DNA of 64,000 nt from Linnemannia elongata. Taxonomy: Eukaryota > Mortierellomycota > Mortierellomycetes > Mortierellales > Mortierellaceae. Both the position numbers and the translations under genes were made by a program. Numbering within the stretch: position 1 is the first letter of the stretch; every line of letters starts with the position of its first letter. The notes under the pieces were generated by a model. That model did not search any database and had not been told where the DNA came from. It was given only the letters and a program-made list of their open reading frames with translations. This document shows positions 1 through 11,576 of the stretch, piece after piece. The DNA lies in contig JAXBDG010000008.1 in the NCBI GenBank assembly GCA_036320915.1, positions 1,798,001 to 1,862,000 on the forward strand, written 5' to 3'.

Positions 1-244
1 TATGATGCCCAAGGTCCAGGCCGTGTCGAGCGAGAAGATTGGAGAGGCTGAGGGATTGGGTCAGATCAACTACAAGAAGAAGACCCAAAACTCGGTACGG
101 AAGTCTCGTCAGAACAAGAGGCATGGTGGCGGCGGTGGTAGTGGTAGCGGCGGAAAGAAGAATGATCCTCTGAAGAAGTTTAGCTTTGGAGGCGGTGGAG
201 GAAATAAGGGCCACAAGGGTGGAAAGCGCCAGAAGACCGCATAA
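1..244 (+). CDS. 3' end of a gene for a basic, glycine-rich (nucleolar-like) protein, partial
   Basis: This is an open frame running from the window edge to a TAA at 242-244; the 5' part of the gene lies outside the window. The visible 80 residues are rich in Lys, Arg, Gln and Gly, with two Gly/Ser runs and a C-terminal Lys/Arg/Gly tail. Such tails are common in nucleolar and RNA-binding proteins, but I do not recognise the family, so function is not assigned. The gene is convergent with the WW/FF gene that ends at 411. The A-rich stretch near 349-361 could contain the poly-A signal region. Confidence 0.6.
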   Translation, partial: MMPKVQAVSSEKIGEAEGLGQINYKKKTQNSVRKSRQNKRHGGGGGSGSGGKKNDPLKKFSFGGGGGNKGHKGGKRQKTA

Positions 245-410
245 GGCAATTACTCTCATTTGCTACTCCCTGCTTCACAAACACTAGAACAACCTATCAT
301 TCACACCCTTCACCTCACTTGCATTCATTTTCTTTCACACTTTGCATAATAAAAAAAACCAAAAACAATTCACAAGAGATAAAGCTTCAGTGGTTTCTAT
401 TATCAGAAGA

Positions 411-2430
411 CTAGTCCCGCCGTTGAATGACACGATCTGCATACTTTCTAAACAGTAGCTCGCGCTCGGTGGAGGAACCTACGGCGTCGTACCGCCTGTC
501 GCGGTCAATCAGCTTCTTGATCTTGCGCCACTCGACCGACGATGAGTTCTTGTGCTCGTACAAGATATCCTTCTTGGTCTCCTTGAGCAGGCTCATGAAC
601 TCCTCGATCTCTGCATCTGTCGCTTTGTACTTTGTCGAAGAGGACCGTGAATGAGATGACGATGATGAAGATCGCTTGTCCTTGTCGGAGGAGGAAGAGG
701 ATTTTGATGGTGGTTGGATGATACCCTTCTTCAGATCCGAGAGATACTGACGGAAGGTAGATTCTCTCAGCGAACCTGGTTTGAGGCCCAAAAACCGAGG
801 ATCGACTCTGTACTTTGTCATGAAATCCAGCCATGTTGATGACTTTGTCGTGTAGTCCTCCATCAGCCGCCTGTACACATCCTCGGGCTTGTCGGAGGTT
901 TTCGATGCTGAGGATGAAGATGAAGATTTTGTTGTCGTATGAGATTTCGAGTCCCGGGATGATGAAGAGGCTGAATGTCTGTCCTTTATCTTTCGACCAT
1001 GTTCCTTTTCCTCCTTCTCCTCTGTTTCCTCCTGCTGTTCCTTCTTCTCCCTGGCCTCCTTGATCTCACGCGCACGGATAACACAGAAGCTATCAAAGAG
1101 CGCCGTTTTGTCCTTCTGGTCGGGGATTAGACGGTATCGTGGGTCCTTTTCCACCTTCCCAAACGCCATATCAACAGTATCGAACGGCGTGACCCCACGC
1201 TCACGCATCATATCCAAAAAAGCCATTTCTCGCTCTTGAATGTTTTCAGGCAAGATCTCGAGGTACACTGCTGCACGCGAGGTTGAGGATCCTTGCAGCA
1301 TCCGGAGTCGTTCTTGCATGTCTTCATCATCCTCGTCGTCATCTTCGTCTTGGCTGGCCATGTGTTGGTCCTGGTCCTGGTCTTCCATGATCTCCTCCAT
1401 TGCTGCCAACTGCCACGCCACATCATCTTCCGTCATCCTAGAACGTATAATGAGATGATGATATGAAATTTTCAGTACAGGTGCGGTTCTCTCATTCACG
1501 ATTACGATCGTTATCTGTTTTTCGTTCCCACTTACTCTGTTCCTTGGGGTTCTGAATCATTCCTCGATCGCTTATCGCCATCCACTTGTCCAGCAGCATC
1601 AGTATCAAAGGGGCGCTTCAATGCCTGGAGACGTTCCTGTTCCTCTTGATCTCTGGCTCTCCTCTCAGCTTCAATCTTTTCAGTTGCCTCCTGACCCATC
1701 TTGGCAAGGACGATCTCCAGTTCCGGCGTGGGGATCCAGATCGAGACTTTGGTATCCTTGTTGTAGAAGAATGTGTTCTCCAGGTTGGTTTCCACAATGA
1801 ACCATGGCGACTCCAGAATACGTGTCCTATGCAATGCAGATCAACAATATTAGGCTAGCTCTAGTGAATCTCCCAAAAGACCATTACCATCACGAAAGTA
1901 TGAAGGTTTGCTTACTTTTTCACGGCTTTTTCCTTCTTGGGCTTCTTGCCCTTCTTGCCCTTTCCTGTTTCCTCAATTAAAGCTGGAGCAACTGGCGCTG
2001 GACCTGGAGGAGGGCCCATTCCCGGGGGGTATAGAGGCTGCTGTGATGATGGATAGCCAGACATACCCGGTGGAGGAGGGATACCGTTGCCTGGTGGTGG
2101 AGGGATGGGAGACTGCTGCATAGTTGGTCTAACCCAGGAACTCTGGCCACTAGCAGCGTTGTAGAAGTAAGCCATTCCGTCAGGGGCCTTGTGTTCAGTC
2201 CATCCTGGAGGCAATAAGTTTGGGGGCATGAACGCTCCTGGTGGCGGTGGAGGTGGTGCACCAAAGTGTGCGCCAGGCGGCACTCCTGGGGGTCCTCCGA
2301 TGATGTGTTGTTGATGTGGTGGTGGGCCATTGATGAAGGGTGGTGGTGGTCCTCCTGGTCCTGGAAACCGACCTTGTGGAGGCAGTCCTGGAGGGCCTTG
2401 ATGGTGGTGGTGTGGCGGTGGGTGATTCAT
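411..2430 (-). CDS. WW- and FF-domain protein, TCERG1/Urn1-like (pre-mRNA splicing/transcription elongation)
   Basis: Three exons on the minus strand, about 2430-1916, 1826-1536 and 1437-411, join in frame to about 610 residues. The start is the ATG at 2428-2430, where a His/Pro/Gly-rich N-terminus begins. The first WW domain lies in exon 1 (PPGWTEH...YFYN...SSWVRP). A second, degenerate WW-like unit opens exon 2 (SPWFIVET...FFYNKDTKVSIW). Exon 3 carries three FF-type repeats separated by acidic and Ser-rich linkers. WW domains bind proline-rich splicing factors such as SF1 and FF repeats bind phosphorylated CTD or other spliceosome proteins in the TCERG1/PRP40/Urn1 families; nuclear location is inferred. 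It is divergent from DENR with 217 bp between the starts. PRP40 itself is less likely because that family has two tandem WW domains and more FF repeats. Confidence 0.85.
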
Positions 2431-2647
2431 AAGGGCGAAGTATAGGGCGATGGTTAAGAATAAAAAGTGATGCTCGAACTGTTCGCGTCTACTAAACAAA
2501 AATAAAGGTGAGAAAGGTGTTGATCGGACTGCTTTCAAGAGGGTCAAAACAAATTTCGAAGGTCTTATTTTTTTTCATGCAACGCCTCTTGACCTTCATA
2601 CCCTTCTACCTCCACACCTAAACACTTCACCTCATCACAACCACACA

Positions 2648-3870
2648 ATGGACAGCCCAGACGCACCATCGAGCGAACACGTCAAGCCCCGCGAGGTCCC
2701 TTACTGCGGCTTCTGCTCCCTGCCACCAGAGTACTGCGAGTTTGGTCCTACTCTCGAGAAGTAAGCGACCCTCTTAACCAAACTTCAACTTTGCATTACG
2801 CTCAACAAACCTAGTCCATCTCCCCACCCCTTCACTTCACTCTGCCTATGAACGAAAAACAATAAACAGTAAGGATATAAATACTAATACGATAATGTAC
2901 CATATCTTCAATAGGTGCAAGCACTGGTTGAGCAAGAACGATAAGGTCCTGTACGCCATTCTTTACAACACCCTTGACGACCAGCTCGCCGCAGCCTCCC
3001 TTGGTGAAACTCCTGAGGAGGACAAGAAGAAGGCTAAGGGTATGCACGCGACGCAACCTTTCTTGTGAAATTGGGCTTCAACTTCCACCAAGCATTTTGA
3101 AAGAGGCCGAGTTGTACTAATTTCGTCCGCACGCATTACTTTTCCTTTTATATCATCTTGCAGAGGCCGCCAAGATTGAGAAGCAGATGCAAAAGAAAAT
3201 GGTAAGAGGATCCGCGCCACCTTCATTTCGCTATGAGAAACTATGCCGTATGAAGCGTTGACTTCTAACTGCCTACCTATGTGCCTTTTCAAATGTTCAA
3301 CAATATAGCAATCTAAGGTCCTGATCAAGAGAATTGAGCGTACCAAGAGAAAGTGTGTCACCAGCGTTTTCGGATTGGAGAACTTTGGTACGAAAAACAC
3401 ACGGGATTACAAAACGAAAAACGAAATGTCAGCAGGCGAACTTGCCTCCTCTTTTTCGTGTTCAATGCGCAATCCGATCAATTGACACTCACCGTTTTTT
3501 TCACCTCCCACATGCACATAGATGTGGATCTCAAGAAGGCTGCCAAGTTGTTCGCCAACAAGTTTGCTTGTGGATCATCTGTCACAAAGAACAACCAGGG
3601 CAACGACGAGATTGTGGTTCAAGGAGATGTGTCGGACGAAATTTTCGACCTCATTCTGGAGCACTGGCCCATCGTAAGTGACTCTGGGCTAATTTATGCA
3701 GCTAAGCCGCGCCTCCAACCTCATGAAGTGCAGGAAGGTCAACTCTTGTTGCCTTGTCATTTGTAAGACGATTTGATGGTTTACTAACGATCCTCGTCTT
3801 TGCGTGTGCGACTATTTAGGTTCCTGAGGACAACATCGATCTGATCGAGGACAAGAAGAAGGGCAAGTAA
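2648..3870 (+). CDS. TMA22: Density-regulated protein DENR/Tma22 (translation reinitiation, ribosome recycling)
   Basis: Six exons (about 2648-2760, 2915-3039, 3164-3201, 3309-3387, 3522-3673, 3820-3870) encode about 185 residues. The N-terminus has the DENR cysteine motif (VPYCGFCSLPPEYCEF), followed by a Lys-rich linker. The C-terminal SUI1/eIF1-like domain reads ...KKAAKLFANKFACGSSV... and ...IVVQGDVSDEIFDLI. In other eukaryotes DENR pairs with MCT-1 (Tma20) on the 40S subunit to eject deacylated tRNA and allow reinitiation. The predicted end is a short acidic then Lys-rich tail. The TAA overlaps a possible GTAA donor and a good acceptor lies near 3938, so an alternative C-terminus cannot be excluded. 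Confidence 0.93.
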
Positions 3871-4115
3871 ACTAAACCGTGACACTCAGTGCCTTTCTTG
3901 TTTATTTTATTGGTCTCGTTTCTTGTTTTGATTGCAGAGCGCCGTAAGCAGATTACATTCAAGATCGCACTCTGGCGAGACTTAATAAACATCTCGTTCA
4001 CACAACCATCCTGAATGATATCTCCAGTCATGTGATAAATCAGTGTCTCAGGAACACATAAAAAATTGCTCGACTTCGCCCGTTGTTTTTTTTCTTTTCT
4101 CTCCATCTCCATCAC

Positions 4116-4142
4116 AACACACACACACACACACATATATAT
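4116..4142. repeat. (AC)n/(AT)n microsatellite in the CWC2 5' leader
   Basis: About nine CA units run directly into four TA units, ending roughly 12 nt before the CWC2 start codon. It is a simple repeat that could be polymorphic. No function is visible. Confidence 0.9.
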
Positions 4143-4153
4143 AATTGCACGGA

Positions 4154-5518
4154 ATGGCATCACCAGCAGACGCGACATCACGACCGGCACGGAAACAAGT
4201 CGCCAAGGACAAAGTGCTTGGACCTCAAGCTTCAGGACCTACTCGAAGCGCCGCTGGTGGTGGGAAACCTGGACAGACATACAATATTTACTACGACAAA
4301 TGGACAGGTGGTCCTCGAGAAGATCGATCGACTCTGAGCAAGGAAAAGTCGCCCTACCGATGTGACCCTGTCAAGGATACTGGGAGAACCAAGGGAACCT
4401 ACAATCCGAACGCCTATTTCTGTGCGTTCTTTGCTAAGGGCTGCTGTCCTAATGGGTATGTGTGTGCATGGACCTCAGTGTTGGAGGGTTTTGTGTTATT
4501 GCAACTGAGAGATGTTTATCAAACACGTCATTAATCACAGGACCTTTTTCATTCCTGCGCCAATAGGGAAGAGTGCGGATGGTTGCATAGGATTCCAACA
4601 CGTCTGGATCAAGCAGATACTGGCAAGGATGTATTTGGACGTGAGCGGTTTGACGAACACCGGGACGACCGCGGCGGTGTCGGATCTATGCGCTCCGACA
4701 GCAAAACTCTCTATGTTGGACGGATACACCCATCTTCGGCTACGGAGGCTATCATCGAGAAGCACTTCAGACCCTGGGGTGAATTGGAGAGGGTCAAGGT
4801 CTTGAAAGATAAGGGTGTTGGGTTTGTGACCTATCAGAATCGACTTAATGCTGAGTTTGCGAAAGAGGCTATGGCGAATCAGTCTCTGGATCATGGAGAG
4901 GTAATGTACCTGTTTTTAGGTGTATACATTTTCACACGTGCATTTCTAGGAAGAGGCGATATAACATACTGACGATTCCAGGTACGTTTCTCGCCTCTCT
5001 AGATTGTGAACATCAGGTGGGCAACAGAGGACCCTAATCCGAAAATGCAAGCCATGAACAAGCGCAAGGCAGTAGAGATGACGAGACAGGCGATTGAGTC
5101 CAAACTCCCTGGAGATATCGTTGAGACTGAGAACCGGCTTGAAGGCGCTCAAACAGCAGAAACACCAAAGCGAGCAAAGCAGGAACCAGCTGTCAATACA
5201 ACAACCAACCATCCGGCACCGACATTGTACCAAGGAGCAGACGGTCAATATTATTACGACTATGGTGCGTACGGATACAACCATGAAACTCAGCAATACG
5301 ACCCTGCTCATTTGGGTCAGTATCAAGGTCAAGTTGCTCAGTCTTCAACAACACCCCTATCACTCCAGGATCGCGTCAAGGCGTCTCTTCAATCCACCGC
5401 TACTACTGTGACCACGCCATCTGTTCCTGCAAAAGACAAGGACACCAAGCCTACGGCATCCGCTCTTGGCGCTCTTGCAGCTTATGGATCCGATTCTGAA
5501 GATGATGATGAAGACTAG
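4154..5518 (+). CDS. CWC2: Pre-mRNA-splicing factor CWC2 (RBM22-like)
   Basis: Three exons (4154-4455, 4567-4900, 5003-5518) give about 383 residues. The N-terminal part holds the CWC2 torus region with a CCCH zinc finger (YRCDP...YFCAFFAKGCC...CGWLH). It is followed by a single RRM with RNP motifs (TLYVGRI and GVGFVTYQ) and by the family hallmark NIRWATEDPNP. The tail is Gln/Tyr-rich and ends in an acidic stretch. CWC2 belongs to the Prp19-related complex and contacts U6 snRNA and the intron in the active spliceosome. The ATG at 4154 lies just after a CA/TA microsatellite in the 5' UTR. The gene is convergent with GPATCH11, the two stops being 54 bp apart. Confidence 0.93.
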
Positions 5519-5572
5519 GTCAAAAATACAAATGGCTCTATCGTTACTTGTTTATTGTACAGTAGAGGTAAC

Positions 5573-6875
5573 CTAATGGTCGTCTTCGGATTTTCCGGGG
5601 CAATTTTCTGAAATATCTTCTGGTCCATCGTATTGTGCGGAGCACCAGAAGCAGTATGAATGTTCGCTCCGCAGATACGCCACGACCTCTTCCAGCTTCT
5701 CGTGAACCTATTCAGTGTGACACGGAGCATAGTTAATACATTGGGTTTTGAATGATTCGTACGATCTTGCGCGAACAACACATGAAAGGAACATACCTCA
5801 AGTTGTGCAAAGTGCGGTCTCTCACCCCACTTGGGAGGTTCCTCATCCTGCAAATCCGTCTCATCGACCCCCTGGGGCACTGATGAATCTAACCGGACGC
5901 ATTTTGCCTTGTTCCGCTCAAGATCTCCATCCTCGTCATCGCTGTGATCAAACGCCCGGCCTTCCGCAGTTTGTTTATCCTGATCCTGATCCAGATCAAC
6001 CAACACCTCGGCTCCAGGTCCCATCAGCTTTGTACCCAAAACCTCGTCAGGCATCGCATCATCAATCCACCAGAACCTATTAGACCGCCGTCCGTCTCTT
6101 GTGGTCCGTGTAGTCGTCGCCCAATGCTCACCACTTTCCTGTTCCGAACGGCTTTCAGCCTTCTTTGCATCAAGGCGCATACAGATCGCACGTGCTGCGC
6201 CCAACTGTCGTTTCCGTTTCTCCAGCTCAAACTGATCCCGCTTCTGGCCACGGAACCCCTCATCAAAGACCCGGTGCACTTCTTGCTCCTGCCTCTGGAA
6301 TGCCTCTTCGGCTTGTCGTTTCCGGGAAGTATCCATGCCGAGACCACCGCGGCCTTGCTTGATCTGGATCGCGAGTGGTGCTCGTAAGGCGCCACCGTCA
6401 GTATCAATTGATGAGTCGGTGCTTGGAAGGGCTGACCCTGAGGGTGAGGCTAATGGCGAAGCTGTCGTCGGCTCTGAAGCTGGCTTTGACGCGCCTAATG
6501 TGCCTCCCTTCCTACCAGAAACAAAAAGAATATTTGATTGGATAAGTTCATCATCCTAGGACACTCACATTTTTTTTTCCACCAACAACTCCATTGATAT
6601 CAAAAAACTTACTTGAACCCCATTTTGAGAAGCATAGCCATTCCCTTATTATCCTCCCCGATCTCCTTCTCCAGCCCCTGTTCACGAGCCTCTTTCTCCC
6701 GAACATGCAATGGTTTGGGTAGGTTCGCAAGGTGTTCGCGCTCCTTTTGACGCCTCCGCTCCGAGTAGGACATATTGACCTTGCTTTTGGACTTTGTTGA
6801 CTCTTCTGCGACTAGGCTGTTGAGGAATGCCTCGGACATATAGTCCTCTTCTTCTTCTTCATCCTGGTGACTCAT
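5573..6875 (-). CDS. GPATCH11: G-patch domain protein GPATCH11 (CCDC75/CENP-Y) homologue
   Basis: A multi-exon minus-strand gene. Exon 1 (6875 to about 6613) begins MSHQDEEEEEDYMSEAFL, like the animal protein, and ends in the G-patch start (GMAMLLKMGFK). The G-patch continues in exon 2 around 6500-6320 (GG..GLGMD), followed by the charged helix with ...FRGQKRDQFELEKRKRQL. The last exon encodes YLRSEHSYCFWC...ENCPG, the conserved C-terminal zinc-binding-like motif of this family. G-patch proteins typically activate DEAH helicases such as DHX15. GPATCH11 has been linked to the spliceosome and, under the name CENP-Y, to kinetochores. The middle exon carries a low-complexity acidic insert. The gene is tandem with TIM23 upstream. 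Confidence 0.88.
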
Positions 6876-6998
6876 GGCGATGTCGTTGTAGGTGATGGAA
6901 AAGAAGAGAGGAAGAAAAGTTGATTCGACATTCGAAGGGAAGCAAGAAGAGAGCAAGATCATTACACGTGATATGGATTTTATTTTCTAAAATGATAT

Positions 6999-8006
6999 TT
7001 ACAAGTTCAAGGCTTCCTTGCCAAAGGCCCAGATGCCGGCTGCCACTGCGCAAACGCCTCCTGCTGAGCCAGCAGCCCGCAATCCAGCTATCATTCCAAG
7101 AGAATAAAAGTAGAAACGCGTTAGCAAATTATACTTCAAATAACGTATTCTAGGCGTCACATTTGATCCTTGAGAAAAACGTCTGAACCACCGTTCCGTT
7201 ACCTGTTGATTTGAAAACAGCTCCTGTCAGACCACCAGCAAGCACAGAGTTCAAGGGATCGTAATGTCCACGAGCGCGTCCAATACCTCCATTGATACCG
7301 TTGTACATAAGAGCTAAAGAGAGATGCAATTGCAGTTAACTTTCTAGCGCAGTCAAATTTGTTGCCGTCATAGTGAGCAAGCCTTCTAGGAAATATATTC
7401 CTTACCAAGGACGCCAGCAGAGTTGCCAATAAAGGGTCCACGACGAGTCATTCCGTTCAGGACAGTGTTGAGTCGGATCTTGAAAGCAGGGCTGGGTGAT
7501 GACCGAAGACCCTCAAAGAACCCATATGCGCCTCCCAACGTCAACCCTACACATATCACAAAACGAGAACGGAGGAGAGTGTTAGCAAGGATTTACGAGA
7601 GATAGAGAGGGCGCAGAATTGATCAGCCAGCCAATCACAGCTGGAACCAAGTCAGCTCCCATGGAAGATAAGCCCAAAGGAACTGCGGCGTGCCCGATAC
7701 AAAAAAAAAGGGGGGGAACGCACCAGTAATATAAGTCAACCCGGTTCCGTAAGTCAAATCGTCCGACCACCCACGGCTGGGCAAGATACCACCGCCACTA
7801 CGTGCACCGGGCAAGCTGCCAGCATCGTCTTCCAAGTTTAGGTAGTCGAGCCCGCCACTGCCTCCTAGACCCGCGAGGGGGTGAAGTCGAGTGGGGTCGT
7901 ATGCGGTGTTAAGGAATGAGCTGACGGTGTCGTCGGGGTTGAAGTCCTCCTGGGCTGCGTAAATGGGCTCAAAGGTCTCCTCGTCCTCGATGTTGGTGCG
8001 CGACAT
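6999..8006 (-). CDS. TIM23: Mitochondrial import inner membrane translocase subunit TIM23
   Basis: Four exons (8006-7724, 7546-7406, 7313-7203, 7087-6999) join exactly to 207 residues. The N-terminal soluble part precedes the conserved SRGWSDDLTYGTG. The Tim17/22/23 membrane domain follows with glycine-rich segments (LTLGGAYGFFEGL, LNGMTRRGPFIGNSAGVL, MYNGINGGIGRARG, LAGGLTGAVFKST). Tim23 forms the presequence translocase channel of the inner membrane together with Tim17. Length and motif order match the family. There is no cleavable presequence, as is usual for this internally targeted protein. Confidence 0.95.
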
Positions 8007-9346
8007 GGTTGCTACTTCTGGGGGTATAGTGGTGTTTGAGGTGGGGAAAGGGGGAAAGTGGAGTGTGCGTGGAAGAAGTTCACAGTCATAAAGTGACTGG
8101 GGTGTGCCAGCCACCATTGAATCACGTGTAGGATGCATGTAGAGAATGTCCGAGATCTGCTGCTGGAGATCAACAAAGCATGGAGGGCAAATGCACAACG
8201 CCACAAGAAGACGCTAATGCTTACTCCGCCTAATTTCATTTCAGACCTCAGACATGCGTGGGGGGGAGCAAAAGTAAGTGATTGGAGTGCCTGCGGCTGA
8301 GTGCCTGCCTTTCAGTCCAGTCTGGCCTAGTTATTCCCTGTTCATTACGACAAGGCAAGGGTGTATGCTAGTGGTCAGGGTGTCTCTCTCCCTTGTTGTC
8401 TCTCTCTCTTTATCCTTTGATGAGAGCCCTTATTTCATTTGGGAAGAACACAAAAGAAAGGAAAAAAAAAAAGGAAAAACAAAAATGCTTATGAAGGTGC
8501 ATTCCAGCCTCAGTCCAGTGGCAAAACTTTGCTTTGGGGTCATTCTGCCTATTATCATTTCTTTGATATCATGTCTGGACTAGAGATCGTGAAAAGAGAA
8601 GGCAAAAGAAATAATATGAAATGAACAAAAGGAACAGAGTTGATGTGTGGTTGAGTTGACGGTGGTCATTGTTCTTCCTTATTGCCATTTGCCTCGTTTG
8701 TACCTTGTTCGTTGTCCTTGTGCCTTTTGCGTCTCGGAGCCCGCACCTGCGTCTTTTTTAAATTGCGTGCCTGTTTTGCCATTCCTCTCGCTCACATTTT
8801 CTCTATCATTACTGCAAAGACAGAGAGGTACCCTCCAGCAGATGTGTGCCTGTGATGCGATTCATAAACCCTTTTTTGCTTTCGATTGCTCACTCAAGTC
8901 CAGTTGGACAAATTTGCCTCACTTTGGGTTGGAGTCGACACACGCCCCTCTTATTTTCCCCTGAGCCCCCCTCCTGTGGGAAGAACAGGAAAAACAAACG
9001 GTCAGCTTGCCTTCTCCCTGTACGTTGATGTTGTTTATTATTATTCAGCCTCACTGTCCCATTCGTTCATCTTACACTATACTTGTCAATTCACCCGTCA
9101 GCGGCAAGGGCAACCGAGCAGATATAAAATGAACGTCAAGGTACCTTCTTTTTATTTTGTTTCTTTGTACCCTATCCCCCATTCCGTTCTTTCTCTCAAG
9201 TACCTTCCCACCGACACACACTGTCAAACCCCATCCTCCTTCCTCTTCCTTCACCCCTACCAGGTTTCATTTTTCGCCCTTCCACCCTTTTCGACCCCTT
9301 CCTCCCTCACCTCCAAAAACACATACCCTTTCTCCTAGCTCCCAGC
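8007..9346. other. Intergenic region between TIM23 and the LPMO-like gene
   Basis: No convincing coding exon is visible. The right half (about 9050-9346) is strongly pyrimidine-rich on the plus strand and probably holds the promoter and 5' leader of the LPMO-like gene. The left half contains A-runs and short random frames only. Confidence 0.6.
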
Positions 9347-10253
9347 ATGAAGACCACTCTCTTTGCCAGCGCCGTGTTGGCTTCCGCCCTCTCTCTCCTC
9401 TCCTCCACCTCTGCCCACATTGCCATCTCCAACCCTCCCGCCCAAGCTGGTCCTTGGACGAAGAACCCCAGCAGCAATGTTCATGCCTGGATCGGGTACC
9501 AGGGCAAGACCTTCCCTTGCGGTAAGCTACTTTTCATCTTTTCGTTTATTTTTACACATTAATGCCAGTTAGTTTCGCACTTGTTTATATACTATCCATC
9601 TGCTAAAACATCGGGCCTATGTGTGTGTGCATATACTAATGAACTATTTCACACTTGTTGGAAACTATCAAATTACTGTTGCAGGTGGCTACAAGAAGGG
9701 TCCCGTCACGACCTACAAGGCCGGCGAGATCATCCCCGTCCGCTTCTGGAACTTTGAGATCAAGGACTACAAAAAGTTCCCCCCACCCAAGGGTCTGACC
9801 CAATCCCGCCACGGCGGCGGTGCTTGCGAGTTCTCGCTCTCGTACGATGGTGGCAAGTCCTGGAAGGTCATTGGTCAGTACACAAAGACCTGCCCCGACA
9901 TTTACTACGAGTGGCCAGTCCAGATCCCCAAGAACGTCCCCTCGTGCACTGACTCGAACAAGTGTCTCTTTGCTATGTCTTGGACCGCCTACTCGACTGA
10001 CCAGTACTACCACCACTGTGCCAACATCCTGATCAAGGGTGCCAAGAACGGCAAGTTGCCCGAGTTGGATATGACGATCGTCGATGTCAAGGCTCGTCAT
10101 CAGAAGATGAACACCCATGCTGTTGGTGACAAGAAGTCAACAAAGTCGTCTGGCCCTGACCGTCGCGAGAAGACCTTGAACACCAATGGCTACTTCGCTA
10201 ACGGTGGTGGTGCTGGAACCCACGGCATCGACCTCGGCTTGGTTCGCTCTTAA
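9347..10253 (+). CDS. Secreted protein resembling AA11-type lytic polysaccharide monooxygenase
   Basis: Two exons (9347-9521, 9685-10253) encode 247 residues. A signal peptide of about 23 residues ends ...SSTSA, leaving His as the mature N-terminus (HIAISNPP), as the copper histidine brace of LPMOs requires. The order of motifs resembles AA11 enzymes: an early FPC, then RHGGGACEFSLSYD supplying the second His, a Trp-containing strand (AMSWTAYS) and a late QYYHHCAN segment that could supply the axial Tyr. AA11 enzymes cleave chitin oxidatively, so a role in wall remodelling or chitin breakdown is inferred. There is no carbohydrate-binding module; the tail is Lys/Gly-rich. The family assignment is by layout only, and an inactive LPMO-like copper protein is the main alternative. 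Confidence 0.65.
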
Positions 10254-10670
10254 AGCGTTAAAAAAGATTGGCTCTATGCAGCATGCATTGCTAGTTATTT
10301 TTTTATGCCTTGGCCGTACCACAAAAAAAAACCGAACAATAAAAACAAACGAAAGCAAATCAACATACTTCATGCATCACCATCTGAATGCCTCGTTAAA
10401 GTTTCCATTTGTTTTTGTTGTTCATAATATGAGTATCTTTTCTGAAAGCAGTAATCAAGTCCACAAATTTCAGCCATCGGTTCTCGTCTTCTCGTTTTAA
10501 GGACCCGACTCTTAATATTTCTTCGCCACAAACAATGTTATCCCCGCTGGGAAATATAAATGTGGCCAGTTTTTTTCGGGTTCGAATCACGTGTAACTCC
10601 ATATGATAACAGGCAAAAAGAGGACAACTTTAGGAGGGTCCTGGGTCCCAGGTACCAGGCTTACACCTTC
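10254..10670. other. 3' flank of the LPMO-like gene up to the transposon island
   Basis: AT-rich sequence with A-runs suited to a 3' UTR. I see no gene here. Confidence 0.5.
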
Positions 10671-11576
10671 TTATATATGTTCGCTGTTCATACGTATCAT
10701 AGTTCCCGTCCTCCAGTGCAGTGGTGTAGTAGTGCCAGAAGATACAATTTGGGCAAGTATATTTACTCTTGTCTGGTTAGTGTTGTCCCTTGTGGAGAAG
10801 TCGAGGACCGGGAGTTCCTGTCTTTTTTGGTGACATATATTTTTTTTGTGGGGTGGTGCGTGTTGTTCTGTTGTTTCTGATGGAGTTATCGTGTTGCTCT
10901 GTGCTTTGTATATCCGGTAAGAATTGATAATGGTGGTATCCAAAGTCCAAAAAAAGAGTGGCATCCACGTCCTGAAAACAGTCCATCGGGTTTTGTTGTA
11001 TGATCTGAACTGATCACTTAAATCTGTAGTTGTCAATGATCTAGAGATATCAAAAGGGGTAATGTTGGTCTTTGGATGGTGTGCGGGATTGGTAGTGCTG
11101 GTGCTGGTGGTCCGAGGGCAGTATCGAAGACGAGAGATACGGGCGTTGTCACCGGTGATCTGGTGGATGGTCCTAAGCATAGGGACAGTTGCATTATCAA
11201 CCCAAACAACAGCGATCGCAGTGTTGCCGACAACGGCGCCGGAGAGTTGATCGCACTCGGACTTGAACTTCTTTTCGACTTTTAAGAGAGGGAGAGAACT
11301 ATTTAGAGTTGATGTGGAATGTGCCATAAGCGCCGATCTCAAGACCACACAAGTGCTTGAACAAAGTAACGCTGGAGAAAAAGTTTTCCATGTTGGTATT
11401 GAATCGGTAAGCCTTGTAGGGGAGTGCTTCGGCGAAATGAGCAACTGCTCCTGATGTTGCATTTAGACTTTCAATGGGCTTCACCCCGGCGACAGATGAG
11501 TTGCGAGAATAGTAGAAGAAAGAGTATGTGTACCTGGACTCGCAAAGAGCATAGATCTTGGAATCTTCGTCGTTAA
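10671..11576 (-). pseudogene. Broken piggyBac-type transposase (DDE_Tnp_1_7 family)
   Basis: Read on the minus strand, the frame from 11576 shows SRYTYSFFYYSRN, then ENFFSSVTLFKHL and GAYGTFHINSK. It then meets an in-frame TAG at 11299-11301 and shifts frame. The downstream frame continues LKVEKKFKSECDQLSG, AVVWVDN and DLSDQFRSY, then a Trp-rich segment and INSYRIYK. This series matches the C-terminal half of piggyBac transposases (the family pattern DNFFSS, then a GT-R-N-K block, then DQ-RSY, then W-LF and NSYI-Y). The stop plus frameshift make it non-functional. The 5' half is absent: homology ends exactly at the poly-T start of LINE A at 11577, so that insertion cut or displaced it. I looked for no terminal inverted repeats in detail. 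Confidence 0.75.

Noticed and set aside
411..1499. Start codon of the WW/FF gene at 1497-1499
   Set aside because: The segment before 1437 is intron: a good acceptor (TTCTAG) lies there and exon 2 joins in frame, so the ATG at 1499 is not used.
9636..10118. 160-residue minus-strand frame opposite the LPMO-like gene
   Set aside because: Antisense shadow of exon 2; no domain signs.
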